From the NCBI GenBank assembly GCA_019454045.1, contig SKCR01032769.1, forward strand, positions 310,001 through 374,000: DNA of 64,000 bases, written 5' to 3'. The notes beneath the pieces were generated by a model. That model was not told the origin of the DNA. It ran no database searches and worked only from the letters and a program-made list of their open reading frames with translations. A program made the position numbers and the translations under genes. Source of the DNA: Zanthoxylum bungeanum. Its lineage: Eukaryota; Streptophyta; Magnoliopsida; Sapindales; Rutaceae. Shown here one piece after another: positions 10,482 through 21,723 of this stretch. Positions within the stretch are counted from its first letter, which is position 1. Each line of letters starts with the position of its first letter.

Positions 10482-12990
10482 TGTAGACACTGCATTTTTG
10501 CATATCATGCCCAATGACGAGCCTCGTAAGGAGGCACTACCTTTTCATGTCGTGGAAGTTGCGGGAAACGAACGTTGGAAGGGTAAAATTGGAAATTGGA
10601 ATTATTGTTGGATTTAACTTGGTTGTCTAGCTTCGATTTCCTCGTTGGATCTCTGCTTATGCTCGGCCCAAGAACCCATAAGCCAAACCCAAATACCCAA
10701 GCCCACCAAAAGAACCCAAATCCATACCCAAACCTACCAAAAGAACCAAACCCATGCCCAAAACACCACACCTCACGCCCAAACACCATACCACACAACC
10801 ACCTTTCCTTTATTTTCCAAATCAATAAATATTCCCTCCATTTTCTATTTCCCTCATCTCACGTCCCACCTTCTTTTCCAACAACTCAACTAATTCAACA
10901 AAACCAATTAATTAACACCACTCATTTCACATTAAATATTACCCCCCTAATAAATTATATCTCCAACCCTCCAACCCTCCACCAAATAGCATTTAATTGC
11001 CTCCTTCCCCACTCTCCATTATAAAATGGAAACAAACCACACTTGCACCCCTAGCTGGAAGAATCCACGTGAAACCCTTCCCCATTCTTATGAAGAGCCA
11101 CTCACCCTCCATTCAAAACAACACCATGCACAGCCTAATCAAATAAACCCTCACTTCAGCCCCTCATCTTCACGCCAAAACTGCCATCCTTCACTACCTA
11201 ATTCCCCCTATACAGCAGCCCATATCCCCTGCAAAACAGCCCCAAACAGCAGCCCAAAATACCATAGAGCAGAAGCCTAAAACCAACCAAAAAGACCTAG
11301 CACGTAAGAGGATATACCTAGCACAGGTGGAGTACATATAGCATACACATAGCATACACCTAGGAGATACCTAGCACAGATGGAGCACATAGGGAGCACA
11401 TAGGCAGCAACACTTAGCACTTGAGAAGCACACAAAGTCTTCTCCTCTCAAGCCGAAAAGACAGCAGCGACACAGCAGTAAAGCAGAGGGAAAACAGCGA
11501 GCAAATCAGCAGGATAACCAAGGAAAAGGGAAACCAGCGAACCAGAAAAGTTGCGGAACATCAACCCTTCCGACGGCCGTGAAACGTGCTTCCAAAAGAC
11601 GACGCAAAAAGGTTAGACCTGAGGGCATATGATACTTATCCTCTTTGCATGAATTAATAATTTAGAAAGCATGTTAATTATGATATTTGAGTATGTATGA
11701 ATTAGTTTAGCATGTTAATTACATGATGTGATTCCGGATGGACGGAATATGTGTTATTTCTTGTGGTATATCGGATGGAAACTCGGACATAAATTCCGTA
11801 GCCGAATCCGAATGGACGGTAATGCGGTTTGTACTCGGGATACCATGCCACGTACCACTTGAAAGACACACGTATTTCGTTTCATCTAAACTTGTGTTTG
11901 AGTATGATTTAGATTAGTGTGTTATTTGTTTTTCTTATGCATGATTAGGATGTTTAACATGTTATAGCTTTGTGCATGACTAGTTGGTTGTGATTGAGCA
12001 TGATTTAATTGTTTAGTATGTTAATCTTTATGCATGATTTAAGGATCCATGTGATTAGATATGTCGTTGTGATGATCTTGTTTGAATGACGCATCCAAAA
12101 CTGTATGAATATATGTAATCTGCCAGTTCCCGTTCGAACGCGTCATCGAACGCATCACGGACGAGAACCTTCTGTCTCTACCGTTCGAACGCGTTATCAA
12201 ACGCTATTCGAACGCGCACACATCTGTAGCATCAGGTCTCATTCTGTTCGAACGCGTTTTCGGACGCCATACGAACGAGAACCTTCTGTCTCAGTTCTGT
12301 TCGAACGCGTTTCGGACGCCATACGAACGAGAACCTTCTGTCTTCACCGTTCGAACGCGTTTACGAACGCAACGCGAACGTTTACGGTCTTCCTGCACCA
12401 CATCATAACATGTCTATCTTAACATATAGTTATCTCCTTGAACTTTATGCATTTGTATTACTTCTTTAGTTATTTATTTCTGTTGTGCACTTGAACACCC
12501 ATTCTTAGTATGCATGTTTGTAATAATGTTCTTTGTTTATGCTTTTGTGAAGTTGTATGCTTTTGGAATGTTAATTTGTCTTCATGCTTGGATTCAGACA
12601 TAGATTATATGCGAATAGGTTGCATGCAAATATGAAAATATGCTAAATGTAAACTTAGACTTGGATTTGTGTATGGAAATTTAAGTGTAAGTTTTATTGC
12701 TATGCATGTGAATTTAGAAGCATGATACCCTTGGAATGAGTGTTACTCAAGCATGATTAAGTTATTACATGAATCCTTTCATTACAAGTGACATAAGTAA
12801 GGGACCATTCCGAACCCAACGGTTTGAGGTCTTCCTTGCGAGGGGTGAGTGCGGCCTTAAATCTTATTTTCCCGTTTCACACCGGGTGGCGACTCCATCA
12901 TTCTCCGGTTTAGTCCCCGTGGCTACTCCGTACTCCCACTAGTGCCGCGAGCCTAGAACAGCATGCGTCGTCCAGTTTATGTGTCCTACA
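10482..12990 (+). repeat. 3' LTR of the young Ogre-like element
   Basis: Nearly identical to 3734-6245. Differences include single-base indels near 12225, 12290, 12665, 12740 and 12940. It carries the same TTCGAACG module (12131-12390). Confidence 0.92.
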
Positions 12991-15183
12991 ATACCCCACT
13001 CACATCACCTTTCAACAAATAAATCAAAGCTACTCCCCCACCCCATGTGAATATATCATCAATATTCAACAAAGCAAATTCAATAAATCACAAAAGCCCC
13101 TAATCACTCTAACCACTCCATAATTCCCTAACCCTACAAATGCCAATCACTCCAACCACTCCATAATTCCCTAACCCTACAAATGCCACCAACTTTGCCT
13201 ATAAAAAGAACCCAAAATTCATCCATCCTTCCCCTAGCACATACCTAACACACATTGATCAAGCACTTAGCATTTTTGAGAATACAAAACACCCCCTTAT
13301 TCTCTTAGAAGTCACGCACACTATCTCTCCTCCACTCCCCTTTGCATCCGTCGAACACTTCCCTCATACGGCCCTCACTTTGAACAAACCAACACTGCCA
13401 CCATCAAACGCCATTAACTCAACCCCTTCCTAGCTTCATCAACACATCCCCAACTCCATGCACCATGCAAGCATAAACCTAAATCCATGCACATGTAAAG
13501 AGGATATCAAATGCATGCAGCCCCTACTTGAAACCCTACACTCACGATGAAACCTCTCACAACTGCCCCCCTACACTCATGCTGAAACAAGCCACTGCCC
13601 TCATTCACTACATTGTCACACCCAAATAGCCCTCACTTCCCTTACAAAAACACGCCCACTGCACCTATTCACAGCCCTTCATCTTCACGCCTATTCTGCC
13701 CCTGAAGTGACGCCCAAACCAGCAGTAAAACAGCCCACAAGTGACGCCACTGCAGCCCCCAAAACAGTCCCCTTTTACACCTCCAAGTAAGTCTCCATTT
13801 AGCCCCTGGAATTTACACCCAAATCACCCTAATTTTAGCCCCCAAACCAGTGCACAAACTGCCCCAAACACCCTCTGAAATTCGCCCAAAACAGCAGCTC
13901 AAACACACCCAAAACAGTCCCCAAATTCATCAAAACAGTGAGCAAAAACTGCACTTGAAAGTCCTTAAGCAAACCGAGCAAACGGCAGTCCAACACCTTC
14001 CAAAAAATCACCAAAACTGACCTTAATCCACTGCCAATCAGTTATCTGAGTGTGGAGACTCGAATCGCAGCGAAACGGACTCAAAACAGCGAACAAAATA
14101 GCGAAACAGCGAAGGAAACGTCAAAACAGCGAACCGGCGAGATCGCGGTGTCTTAGCTTCTCCGACGGCTGTATAATGCATCTCCAAAAAGCGACAAAAA
14201 AGGTTAGACCTGAGGGCACCTCTTATTGACTTTACTCACATGAAATAATGATTTAGAAAATATATTTTATGGTGTTTTAGCATGAATAGTTAGCCTAACA
14301 TGTTATTAAATTTATTCGCATGAAATAATGACTTAGGAAATGTGTTTAGCATGATATTTGTTTTGGTATGTTGTTTGGAATTTATTCACATGAAATAATG
14401 ACTTAAAAAATGTGTTTTACAATGCTTAGCATGAATAATTAATTTGACATGTTGTTTAATTTAGGTTATGTAAATTAATAACATAGAAAATCATGTAATT
14501 TATTTTTCTGTCGCATGAGTATCATTAATTAGTATGTGATGTAATTTAGGGCGAATGGAATGTGTGTTCCTTTTTTGTGGTATATTGGATGGAAACCCGG
14601 ACATAAATTCCATAGTCGAATCCGAATGGACGGTAATATGGTTTGCACTCGGGATACAACGCCCCGTACCACTTAAAAGGCTCACATGTTTCATTTCACT
14701 CAAGTTTGTATTCGAAGAATGATTAGGTTGTTGTAATGTTGTTTTATTTTAAGCATGACTTAGTTAATTACTTTTTGTGTTAAGAATTTAAATTATGGTG
14801 TGTTTAGATCACTATTTATGTAGTATGTTTGATGTGTGATACCGGATGTTTGCCGTTATAAAGGCTTACTTTCAAAGCATGCAAACTTAGATTTAGGTCT
14901 ATAGGAATTTAGAATAGTTTTTTTTACCAATACATGTCTTGTAGACTTGGTTAATATTGCACAAATCCATTTATTACAAATGACATAAGTAAGGGACCAT
15001 TCTGAACCCAACGGTTTGAGGTCTTCCCTTGCGAGGGGTGAGTGCGGCCTTAAATCATTTTCCCGGTTCACACCGGGTGGCGACTCCATTATTCTCCGGT
15101 TTAGTCCCCCGTGGGCTACTCCGTACTCCCAACTAGGCCCTGAGTCTAGAACAGCATGCGTCGCCCAGTTTCTGTTGTCTACA
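12991..15183 (+). mobile_element. Right part of the old Ogre-like 3' LTR
   Basis: This resumes at the second ATACC copy and ends at 15183 with GTTGTCTACA. It has CA-rich sequence, a TATA-like GCCTATAAAAAG (about 13198), a duplication of about 45 bp at 13107-13185 (CACTCCATAATTCCCTAACC twice), and the conserved 3' family block (14990-15100) with GGGTGGCGACTCC. It is clearly diverged from the young LTR, so it is older. It was inserted into the Ty3 locus to the right, whose sequence starts at 15184. Confidence 0.75.
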
Positions 15184-15419
15184 CTGACCCTATTCAGAAC
15201 GATTATCCACCTCAAAGAAAATTGCTTACTTGGGTCGTTCCATCAGGAGATGAAGTTCCTCTTGTTGGTCAAACTAAGAATGACTCCTCCTCTGTAATAT
15301 CTGTACCAGAGATTTAGAGGTCCTGACCCCCAACTGATCAAATCTCGATTATGAGGAGAAAATTTTGCCGCTAAGCTAACGATGATGTGCTCGGTGGCAT
15401 GTGATCCTGTCTTGAGCTG

Positions 15420-15745
15420 TGAGAGATGCTCGGACTGGGGGAATGTTACGTCCCCAGTCCGAAGGACTGACTCGGTGGGACGCAACCCGACCCCGAATGA
15501 AGAGAGGCACTTGGACGTGGGGGAATGTTACGTCTCCAGTCCGAAGGGCTGATTCGGTGGGACGTAACCCGACCCCGAATGAAGAGAGACACTTGGTCCT
15601 GGGGGAATGTTACGTCCCCAGTCCGAAGAGCTGATTCGGTGGGACGTAACCCGACCCCGAATGAAGAGAGACACTTGGACCTGGATGATTGCTACGTCCC
15701 CAGTCCGAAGGGCTGACTCGGTGGGACGTACCCCGACCCCGAGTC
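15420..15745 (+). repeat. Array of about 90-bp units carrying a PPT/LTR-start-like junction
   Basis: Nearly four units contain GGGGGAATGTTACGTCCCCA, GTCCGAAGGGCTGA and CGGTGGGACGTAACCCGACC. The GGGGGAATGTTACGTCCCC piece closely resembles GGGGGAATGTTTCGTCCCC at the start of the LTR at 16821. Confidence 0.85.
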
Positions 15746-16065
15746 GAATAACTAAGTGGCCTCGGCGGAACGAAATCCAACCCCGAGCCGAATAACCAAG
15801 TGGCTTCGACGGAATGAGATCCAGCCCCGAGCCGAATAACCAAGTGGCCTCGGCGGAACGAGATCCAGCCCCGAGCTGAATAACCAAGTGGCCTCGGCGG
15901 AACGATATCCAGCCCCGAGCCGAATAACCAAGTGGCCTCGGCGAAACGAAATCCAGCCCCGAGCCGAATAACCAAGTGGCACACATAGGCCTCGGCGGAA
16001 TAAATCCAGCCCCGAGACTACACCACGAAACCTCGGCGGAACGAATCCAGCCCCGAGTCGATTAA
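15745..16065 (+). repeat. 44-bp tandem array
   Basis: About seven units of CCCCGAGCCGAATAACCAAG followed by TGGCCTCGGCGGAACGA. The same array runs in inverse orientation at 20040-20290. Confidence 0.87.
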
Positions 16066-16319
16066 TCATTGGGACTTATTCAGAAGGGAGGTGACTCAAC
16101 CTTTTGAAGCCCTACCAAATCTGGCACGGGCGTCCCTTTGCCAGACCGGCGAAAAACAAAAACAAAACTTTGGAAAATAAAATCAAAAGGTGGGGGTGAC
16201 TTAGCACTTGTCCCAAAGCAAAACTTTTCACAAGTGTAAACAACAGCACGAATGCCTCAAAACAGCGTCCTGCCCGAGACCTCCAAAACATAATTCTGAA
16301 CCTTTCAATTCAGTGTCCC

Positions 16320-16815
16320 GGCGAACCAGGATTTGGATCAGAGAGCGTTTGAAATGGTAAGGGCACATCCTCTATACGTCGGGTCACTGTGGAGCCTGTG
16401 TATTATGCGAGGGCTCCTCCTTACCACGCTGGAGCAGGCACACGCTACAGGGGCACAACGCCTCCCCGTGTGCGCCTCTCTTGGATCCAAATGATGAATG
16501 GATCAAAGAGTGTCCGGAATACTAAGGGCACAATCCTCCTTAGGTCCGGCATCACTGGAGCTAGCAATCGTCACGGGGGCATCATCTCTCCCCGTGCTAT
16601 GCTTTCTCACATATCCATTACATCGGGTAAGTGAGGATCAGAGAGTGTTTCGAAACATTAAGGGGCATATTCCTCCTTATGTTTGGTAACACTGGAGCGA
16701 GCAATCGCCACGGGGGTATCATCCATCCCCGTGCTATGCTTTTCACGGATCCTATGCATCGAGTATGTCCCTGAATATTCTGAGGACCCCGAGCTAAAGA
16801 GACATTTGGTTCTGG
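16320..16815 (+). repeat. Array of about 135-bp units
   Basis: About three diverged units contain GGATCAGAGAGTGTTTCG, CTCCTTAGGTCCGGCATCAC and CACGGGGGCATCATCTCTCC. It lies just before the LTR start, the usual place of 3' untranslated arrays in Tat-type elements. Confidence 0.7.
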
Positions 16816-16820
16816 GGGAA

Positions 16821-17550
16821 TGTTTCGTCCCCAGGCCAATAAGCACGACCCGACCACTAAAGAGTCAACAGTAAGGGCCGGAAACTTTACGGTTAGTGAC
16901 CGAGCACTTGAGTTCAAGATGACCAAGCAAATTATCAGGTCGACAACAGCATTCTCAGTACAAAAGACTATTATGACCGACCACATGAAGACCGACCTCG
17001 TGAAAACCGAGCATAGGGCAAGACATGTTCGGGAAGATAAAGCATTCTATCCATACAAGATAAGATAATAAGTTATCCTATTTTCATAAAGAGAACTGAT
17101 GAGTCAGTATCCTAAAAGGATAAAAGAAGTGAATGTAGTTTTAAAAGTAGGAATCCTGATAGGAAAAGGAAACCATCTCCAACTGGGAATTCTTGTACAA
17201 ATAGGAATCTGATTTCTTCACCATTATAAATAGAAGGGTAGAGTGAGTGTAGAGGGAAGGAGAATCAATATCAAGATCAGAATCATTACCATTAGACTTG
17301 TAAAAAACCAGAAGCAGAGCCGAGAAACATGTTTGAGTAATAAAAGTATCATCCTTTTTGTGCCCGTGGACGTAGGTCGGACCAAGATCCGCCGAACCAC
17401 GTTAAATCTCCTTGTTGATTGGTGCATTTATTTGTCTTTTGCTAAATTTTCTTTTGGTTCCCCCTTAACCGAACAAATTCACTATTGAGGGAGGATTGTC
17501 TCGGGTGTAATATTCCCATATTACCTTGAGACCAAAATCCGCCGTCAACA
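16821..17550 (+). repeat. LTR of the Ty3 locus, upstream copy
   Basis: The LTR ends GCCGTCAACA, followed at once by a tRNA-type primer site. From about 16845 to 17550 it matches 21019-21723 closely. A TATA box TATAAATAGA lies at 17225-17234. I place the start at TGTTTCGTCCCC (16821) because a GGGGGAA purine run precedes it; the right copy lacks this end, so the start is uncertain. Confidence 0.72.
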
Positions 17551-17552
17551 GT

Positions 17553-17570
17553 TGGCGCCGTCTGTGGGGA
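17553..17570 (+). promoter_or_regulatory. Primer-binding site of the Ty3 locus
   Basis: TGGCGCCGTCTGTGGGGA lies two bases after the LTR end, in the usual place. A TTGGCGCCG copy also occurs at 20036-20044, at the junction where the pol sequence is lost. Confidence 0.82.
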
Positions 17571-17602
17571 CCTCAACAAAAAGTGGTTCGCGTAGTAAGA
17601 CG

Positions 17603-20036
17603 ATGGCAGAAGGCGGAAATCGCCAATCGTCGGGGAATCCGGCCACAGATTGGATGAAGAAGATAGAAGAAAACATAAGGAAGGACATATAGGATAGTCA
17701 GGCCCTCCTAAAAACCATGATGGACCAATTGGAGAGAATGGAAGGGGGTAACCGCGAGAAGCCTGAAACCAGGGCTAATCAAAGAAGAGGAGAGATAGCA
17801 GATGGAAAGAGGGTTGTGGATACAAGTGAGGATGATGGACCTAGGAAGAGGGGGCCTTATGGGATAAAATCCATAGTTGTGGAAAAAGATTCACAAACAG
17901 AGGACACATGGGAAGAAGAAGAAGAGAGACTTTCGACATATTCCTCTTATGATAATCTCCGCTACATTAGAAGAGGAGGCACAAAGTACGACGAGACTGT
18001 TCGGGAGATCCCAAGGCGTGAGGAACACCGCACCCGTGGCAACAGACATGAAGAAGAGCGCAGAAGGCGACATTGCGGCCCAAATAGCGAGGTAAAATCT
18101 TGGTTAAAGAAAGAGATGGCCAAGTGGGGGGCAAGCCTCAAAACAGGTACAGAAGACGCCCGGGATGACAAAGAGGAATCCTCCATCACAGAAGAAATAA
18201 AATCAGCAAAATTCCCGAAAAGGTTCAACATGCCGACCATGACGCCCCACAAAGGCCATACCGATCCAAAAACCCATATTGAGAGCTTTGTACTATTGAT
18301 GGAGGTCCAAGGAGTGACAGGGGATGCTGTGTGCAAGAGATTCCCCATAACCTTGGGTGGATCCGCCATTCTATGGTATAGAAGTCTAGCCCCATGGAGA
18401 ATCGGTAGCTTTGCACAACTCAGAAAGTCGTTCGTACGACACTTCAAAGGGGCCCGCGCCCCTAAAAAGACAATCGGAGAGTTAAGACTCATGAAACAGG
18501 GAGACGACGAGCCCCTAAAAACCTTTATTGAGAGGTATCATAACATGGTACTCGAATTCGGGGGGTATGAGTCTCCCGAGGCCTTGGAAAGCCTGAATGG
18601 AGCTTTAAAAGTCGGAAGACTATGGACCCACCTAAGAATCCAAGGCACCCCAGACTATGCAACCGCCCTGGAGGTGGCCCGGAAGTTCGTTTCGTTAGAA
18701 AATGAGTAGAAAAATTCCCGGAGGGGGACAACTATCAGAGAGAGGACGATGAGGGCGGAGGCCCCTCGACGAGCAGACAGGGAGCCCAAAAAACCACCCC
18801 CGTAGCACAAGGAATTCAAGCCGATACCTCGGAACAACTAGGAAAGAGGAGCCCCGACCCAAGTAAACCATGTCTTCAGGGAAGATGCGTACATTCCCCT
18901 GAAAAAGCCACTGGGGCAAATCGTCATGGAGATACAAGGAAAAGGCCTCTTAATAGAACCTGACCTCAGGAGATTCCCCTATGATAAGAGAAATCAAAAA
19001 GCCTATTGCGTACATCATAATATGAAAGGACATGCGACAGATAGGTGCAAAGATTTGCGGGAACAGATGGAAGACCTGGCGAGGAATGGATATTTAAACA
19101 AATTTTTTGACCATGAAGTCATGACGGCTAGGCAGAGGGCGCATGACCGACAGATAAATATCATCGCAGGAGGGAAAACCCTGGCCGGAGATTCTAATCG
19201 GTCAAGGAAAAACTATAGCAGAGCTCGGGGGACAGACGTGCTAGAAACAAAACAGGCCCCGAAATTACAAAGTGGGCGGTCGATACCAATAATGTTTACC
19301 GATGAGGACGCCCAAGGGGTAAGCTTCCCCCACGACGATGCGTTAATTATCAAGGCAGTAATCGGCGGCTCCGAGGTGAACAGAATCCTGGTGGACCCCG
19401 GGAGTGCGGTAGACATAATCTCCAAAGAGGCCCATGACAGCCTTGAAGTATAGTATGCGGCTCTGACCAACGATAGCACCCCCTTATATGGCTTCAGGGG
19501 CTCAACGGTCGTCCCGTTAGGGAGGATACAGTTAGCAGTAACAATCGGGACTCATCCCCGAACTCAGACAATCATGATAAATTTCACCGTAGTGGACTGC
19601 ATGAACAGCTACCAAGTCATCGTTGGTCGACCTTTCATGATGAAGACAAAGGCCGCAATGTCTTGCTATCACTTGAAACTGAAATTCCCCACCCGGGAAG
19701 GGATCGAGATCGCATGCGGAAGTCAGAAGGCAGCCCGCAGCTGCTTTGCAACTCTCTCACGAGAAACCCTCTGCATTGAGGAGGGAACCAAAAAACGACA
19801 GAGGAATGAAGACGGAGGAAAAGCCAGTGGAGATCCTAGTCCTCGGCCAAACAGAATACCCCGGCTAGCGGCGGCTGAGGAATTAGAAGGGATAAAACTC
19901 TTCGGACCGGGAAAAAAAACATAAAGATAGGGGGAGGCTTGGACAAGACCCTGAGACAGAGCCTACTAGAATGTCTAAAAGAGTATCATGACATCTTCGC
20001 ACGAGGGACATACTCAACGCCCATTACAGAGGACAG
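17603..20036 (+). pseudogene. Ty3 gag-protease pseudogene, cut at the start of reverse transcriptase
   Basis: One frame (17603 to 19921) carries the whole gag-protease. The order is an acidic/basic N-terminus; a retrotransposon gag core at about 18200-18700 (FPKRFNMPTMTPHKGHTDPK, then ILWYRSLAPW and LKTFIERYHNM); a zinc-knuckle-like CX2H region (AYCVHHNMKGHATDRC, about 18990-19040); and an aspartic protease region with ILVDPGSAVDII (about 19385-19420) and YQVIVGRPFM. The usual D-S/T-G is D-P-G, which would likely inactivate it. In-frame stops lie at 17690, 18707, about 18803, about 18839 and 19451, and all are TAG. A one-base shift at 19920 leads into an RT N-terminus (19939-20030), which ends abruptly at the inverted arrays. 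Ty3/Tat-like assignment is tentative. Confidence 0.8.
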
Positions 20037-20771
20037 TTGGCGCCGAGGCCCCTTCAACAATCGGCTTGGGGCTGGAGTTCGTTCCGTCGAGGCCCCTTCA
20101 ACAATCAGCTCGGGGTTGGAGTTCGTTCCGCCGAGGCCTCTTCATCGGCTCGGGGCTGGATTTCGTTCCGCCGAGGCCACTTGGTTATTCGGCTCGGGGC
20201 TGGATTTCGTTCCGCCGATGCCACTTGGTTATTCGGCTCGAGGCTGGATTTCATTCCGCCGAGGCCACTTAGTTATTCGACTCGGGGTCGGGGTACGTCC
20301 CACCGAGTCAGCCCTTCGGACTGGGGACGTAGCATTCCCCCAGGTCCAAGTGCCTCTCTTCATTCGGGGTCGGGTTACGTCCCACCGAATCAGCTCTTCG
20401 GACTGGGGACGTAACATTCCCCCAGGACCAAGTGCCTCTCTTCATTCAGGGTCGGGTTGCGTCCCACCGAGTCAGTCCTTCGGGCTGGGGACGTAACATT
20501 CCCCCAGGTCCGAGCATCTCTCATAGCTCAAGACAGGATCACATGCCACCGAGCACATCATCGTTAGCTTAGCGGCAAAATTTTCTCCTCATAATCGAGA
20601 TTGGATCAGTCATGGGTCAGGACCTCTAATCTCTGGTACATATATTACAGATGAGGAGTCATTCTTAGTTTGGACAACAAGAGGAACTTCATCTCCTGAT
20701 GGAACGACCCAAGTAAGCAATTTGCTTTGAGGTGGAGAATCGTTCTGAATAGGGTCAGCATCTCCAATAAC
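20037..20771 (-). repeat. Right arm of the large inverted repeat
   Basis: It begins exactly where the pol reading frame is lost and contains the two arrays in reverse order and orientation: the 44-bp CGGCTCGGGGCTGG type at 20040-20290, then the 90-bp type at 20290-20520, then the reverse complement of 15184-15430. Confidence 0.82.
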
Positions 20772-20975
20772 CGAGGATATGAAGATAGAAACAGAAGACT
20801 TGGTTGATGGCGAATGCAATTTCTCTGTGATTTCTGGAGCGACCACCAGCAAGGCAATCAGCACACCATCTTTATATAGTTCCCGGCACCAACTTGCATA
20901 CTCGTCGAAACCGAGAACTGGGGGATAGATGTTGATGGTGTTTTCAGGCACTATGTTATTTAAGCAGCACGACAA
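20610..20975 (-). CDS. 121-codon ORF, unrecognised, partly duplicated at 15184
   Basis: I do not recognise this product. It is a clean ORF in a transposon whose other ORFs are riddled with stops, with a mixed hydrophobic/polar sequence (VLGFDEYASWCRELYKDG, then LTWVVPSGDEVPLV). No membrane segment, zinc finger or catalytic motif is evident. Its last third is duplicated in the left inverted arm (15184-15318) with substitutions that mostly keep the frame. It could be a captured host exon or a degenerate element-specific ORF. Confidence 0.35.
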   Translation of the reverse strand: MSCCLNNIVPENTINIYPPVLGFDEYASWCRELYKDGVLIALLVVAPEITEKLHSPSTKSSVSIFISSVIGDADPIQNDSPPQSKLLTWVVPSGDEVPLVVQTKNDSSSVIYVPEIRGPDP

Positions 20976-21018
20976 TGGTAAAAAAAGTAATTCACTTCTC
21001 AGTCAAGATTATTAATAT

Positions 21019-21723
21019 CGACCCAACCACTAAAGAGTCAACAGTAAGGGGCCGGGAACTTTACGGTTAGTGACCGAGCACTTGAGTTCAAGATGACCGG
21101 GCAAATTATCAGGTCGACAGCAGCATTCTCAGTACAAAACACTATTATGACCGACCACATGAAGACCGACCTCGTGAAAACCGAGCATAGGGCAAGACAT
21201 GTTTGGGAAGATAAGACATTCTATCCATACAAGATAAGATAATAAGTTATCCTATTTTCATAAAGAGAATTGATGAGTCAGTATCCTAAAAGGATAAAAG
21301 AAGTGAATGTAGTTTTAAAAGTAGGAATCCTGATAGGAAAAGGAAACCATCTCCAACTGGGAATTCTTGTACAAATAGGAATCTGATTTCTTCACCATTA
21401 TAAATAGGAGGGTAGAGTGAGTGTAGAGGGAAAGAGAATCAATATCAAGATCAGAATCATTATCATCAGACTTGTAAAAAACAAGGAGCAGAGCTGAGAA
21501 GCGTGTTTGAGTAATAAAAGTATCATCCTTTTTGTGCCCGTGGACGTAGGTCGGACCAAAATCTGCCGAACCACGTTAAAACTCTTTGTCAATTGGCGTA
21601 TTTATCTGTCTTTTGCTAAGTTTGCCTTTGGTCCCCCATAACCAAACAAATTCACTGTTGATGGAGGATTGTCTCGGGAGTAATATTCACATATTGCCCT
21701 GAGACCAAAATCAGCCGTCAACA
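21019..21723 (+). repeat. LTR of the Ty3 locus, downstream copy (5'-truncated)
   Basis: It matches 16845-17550 and ends CAGCCGTCAACA. The first about 25 bases present in the upstream copy are replaced by unrelated sequence. TATAAATAGG lies at about 21402. No flanking duplication can be tested because the left end of the locus was disrupted. Confidence 0.75.

Larger units (their letters stand above)
3734..12990 (+). mobile_element. Complete non-autonomous Ogre-like LTR retrotransposon
   Basis: The 9.26-kb element has LTRs of 2512 bp (3734-6245) and 2509 bp (10482-12990), a primer-binding site at 6249, a polypurine tract ending at 10481, and perfect 5-bp target duplications ATACC (3729-3733 and 12991-12995). 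By eye the LTRs differ at only about a dozen places, so insertion is recent. The 4.2-kb internal region has no gag, protease, reverse transcriptase or integrase. It holds one 147-codon ORF, two hairpins and three tandem arrays. The LTR start and the primer site are as I know them for Ogre/Tat elements. It must be mobilised in trans. Confidence 0.92.
15184..16070 (+). repeat. Left arm of a large inverted repeat
   Basis: Positions 15184-15430 are the reverse complement of about 20515-20771 with only scattered differences, and both arms continue into the same two tandem arrays in opposite order. The arms are about 4 kb apart and enclose an LTR and a gag-protease pseudogene. The left arm was cut at 15184 by the Ogre-like insertion. 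Its first about 140 bases match the end of the unrecognised ORF at 20610-20975. Confidence 0.82.

Noticed and set aside
9003..10486. Long ORFs in several frames encoding repetitive peptides
   Set aside because: They arise from tandem arrays with unit lengths near multiples of three and lack any domain or start context.
15528..15986. 152-codon minus-strand ORF with internal repeats
   Set aside because: It reads through the 90-bp and 44-bp arrays; the mirrored ORFs at 19939-20496 show it is a repeat by-product.
15420..16065. Possible CRISPR-like array, because of regular repeats
   Set aside because: Units are contiguous tandem repeats with no unique spacers, and the genome is a plant's.
17962..18492. 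176-codon minus-strand ORF opposite gag
   Set aside because: It is antisense to a clearly recognised gag core and has no family features.
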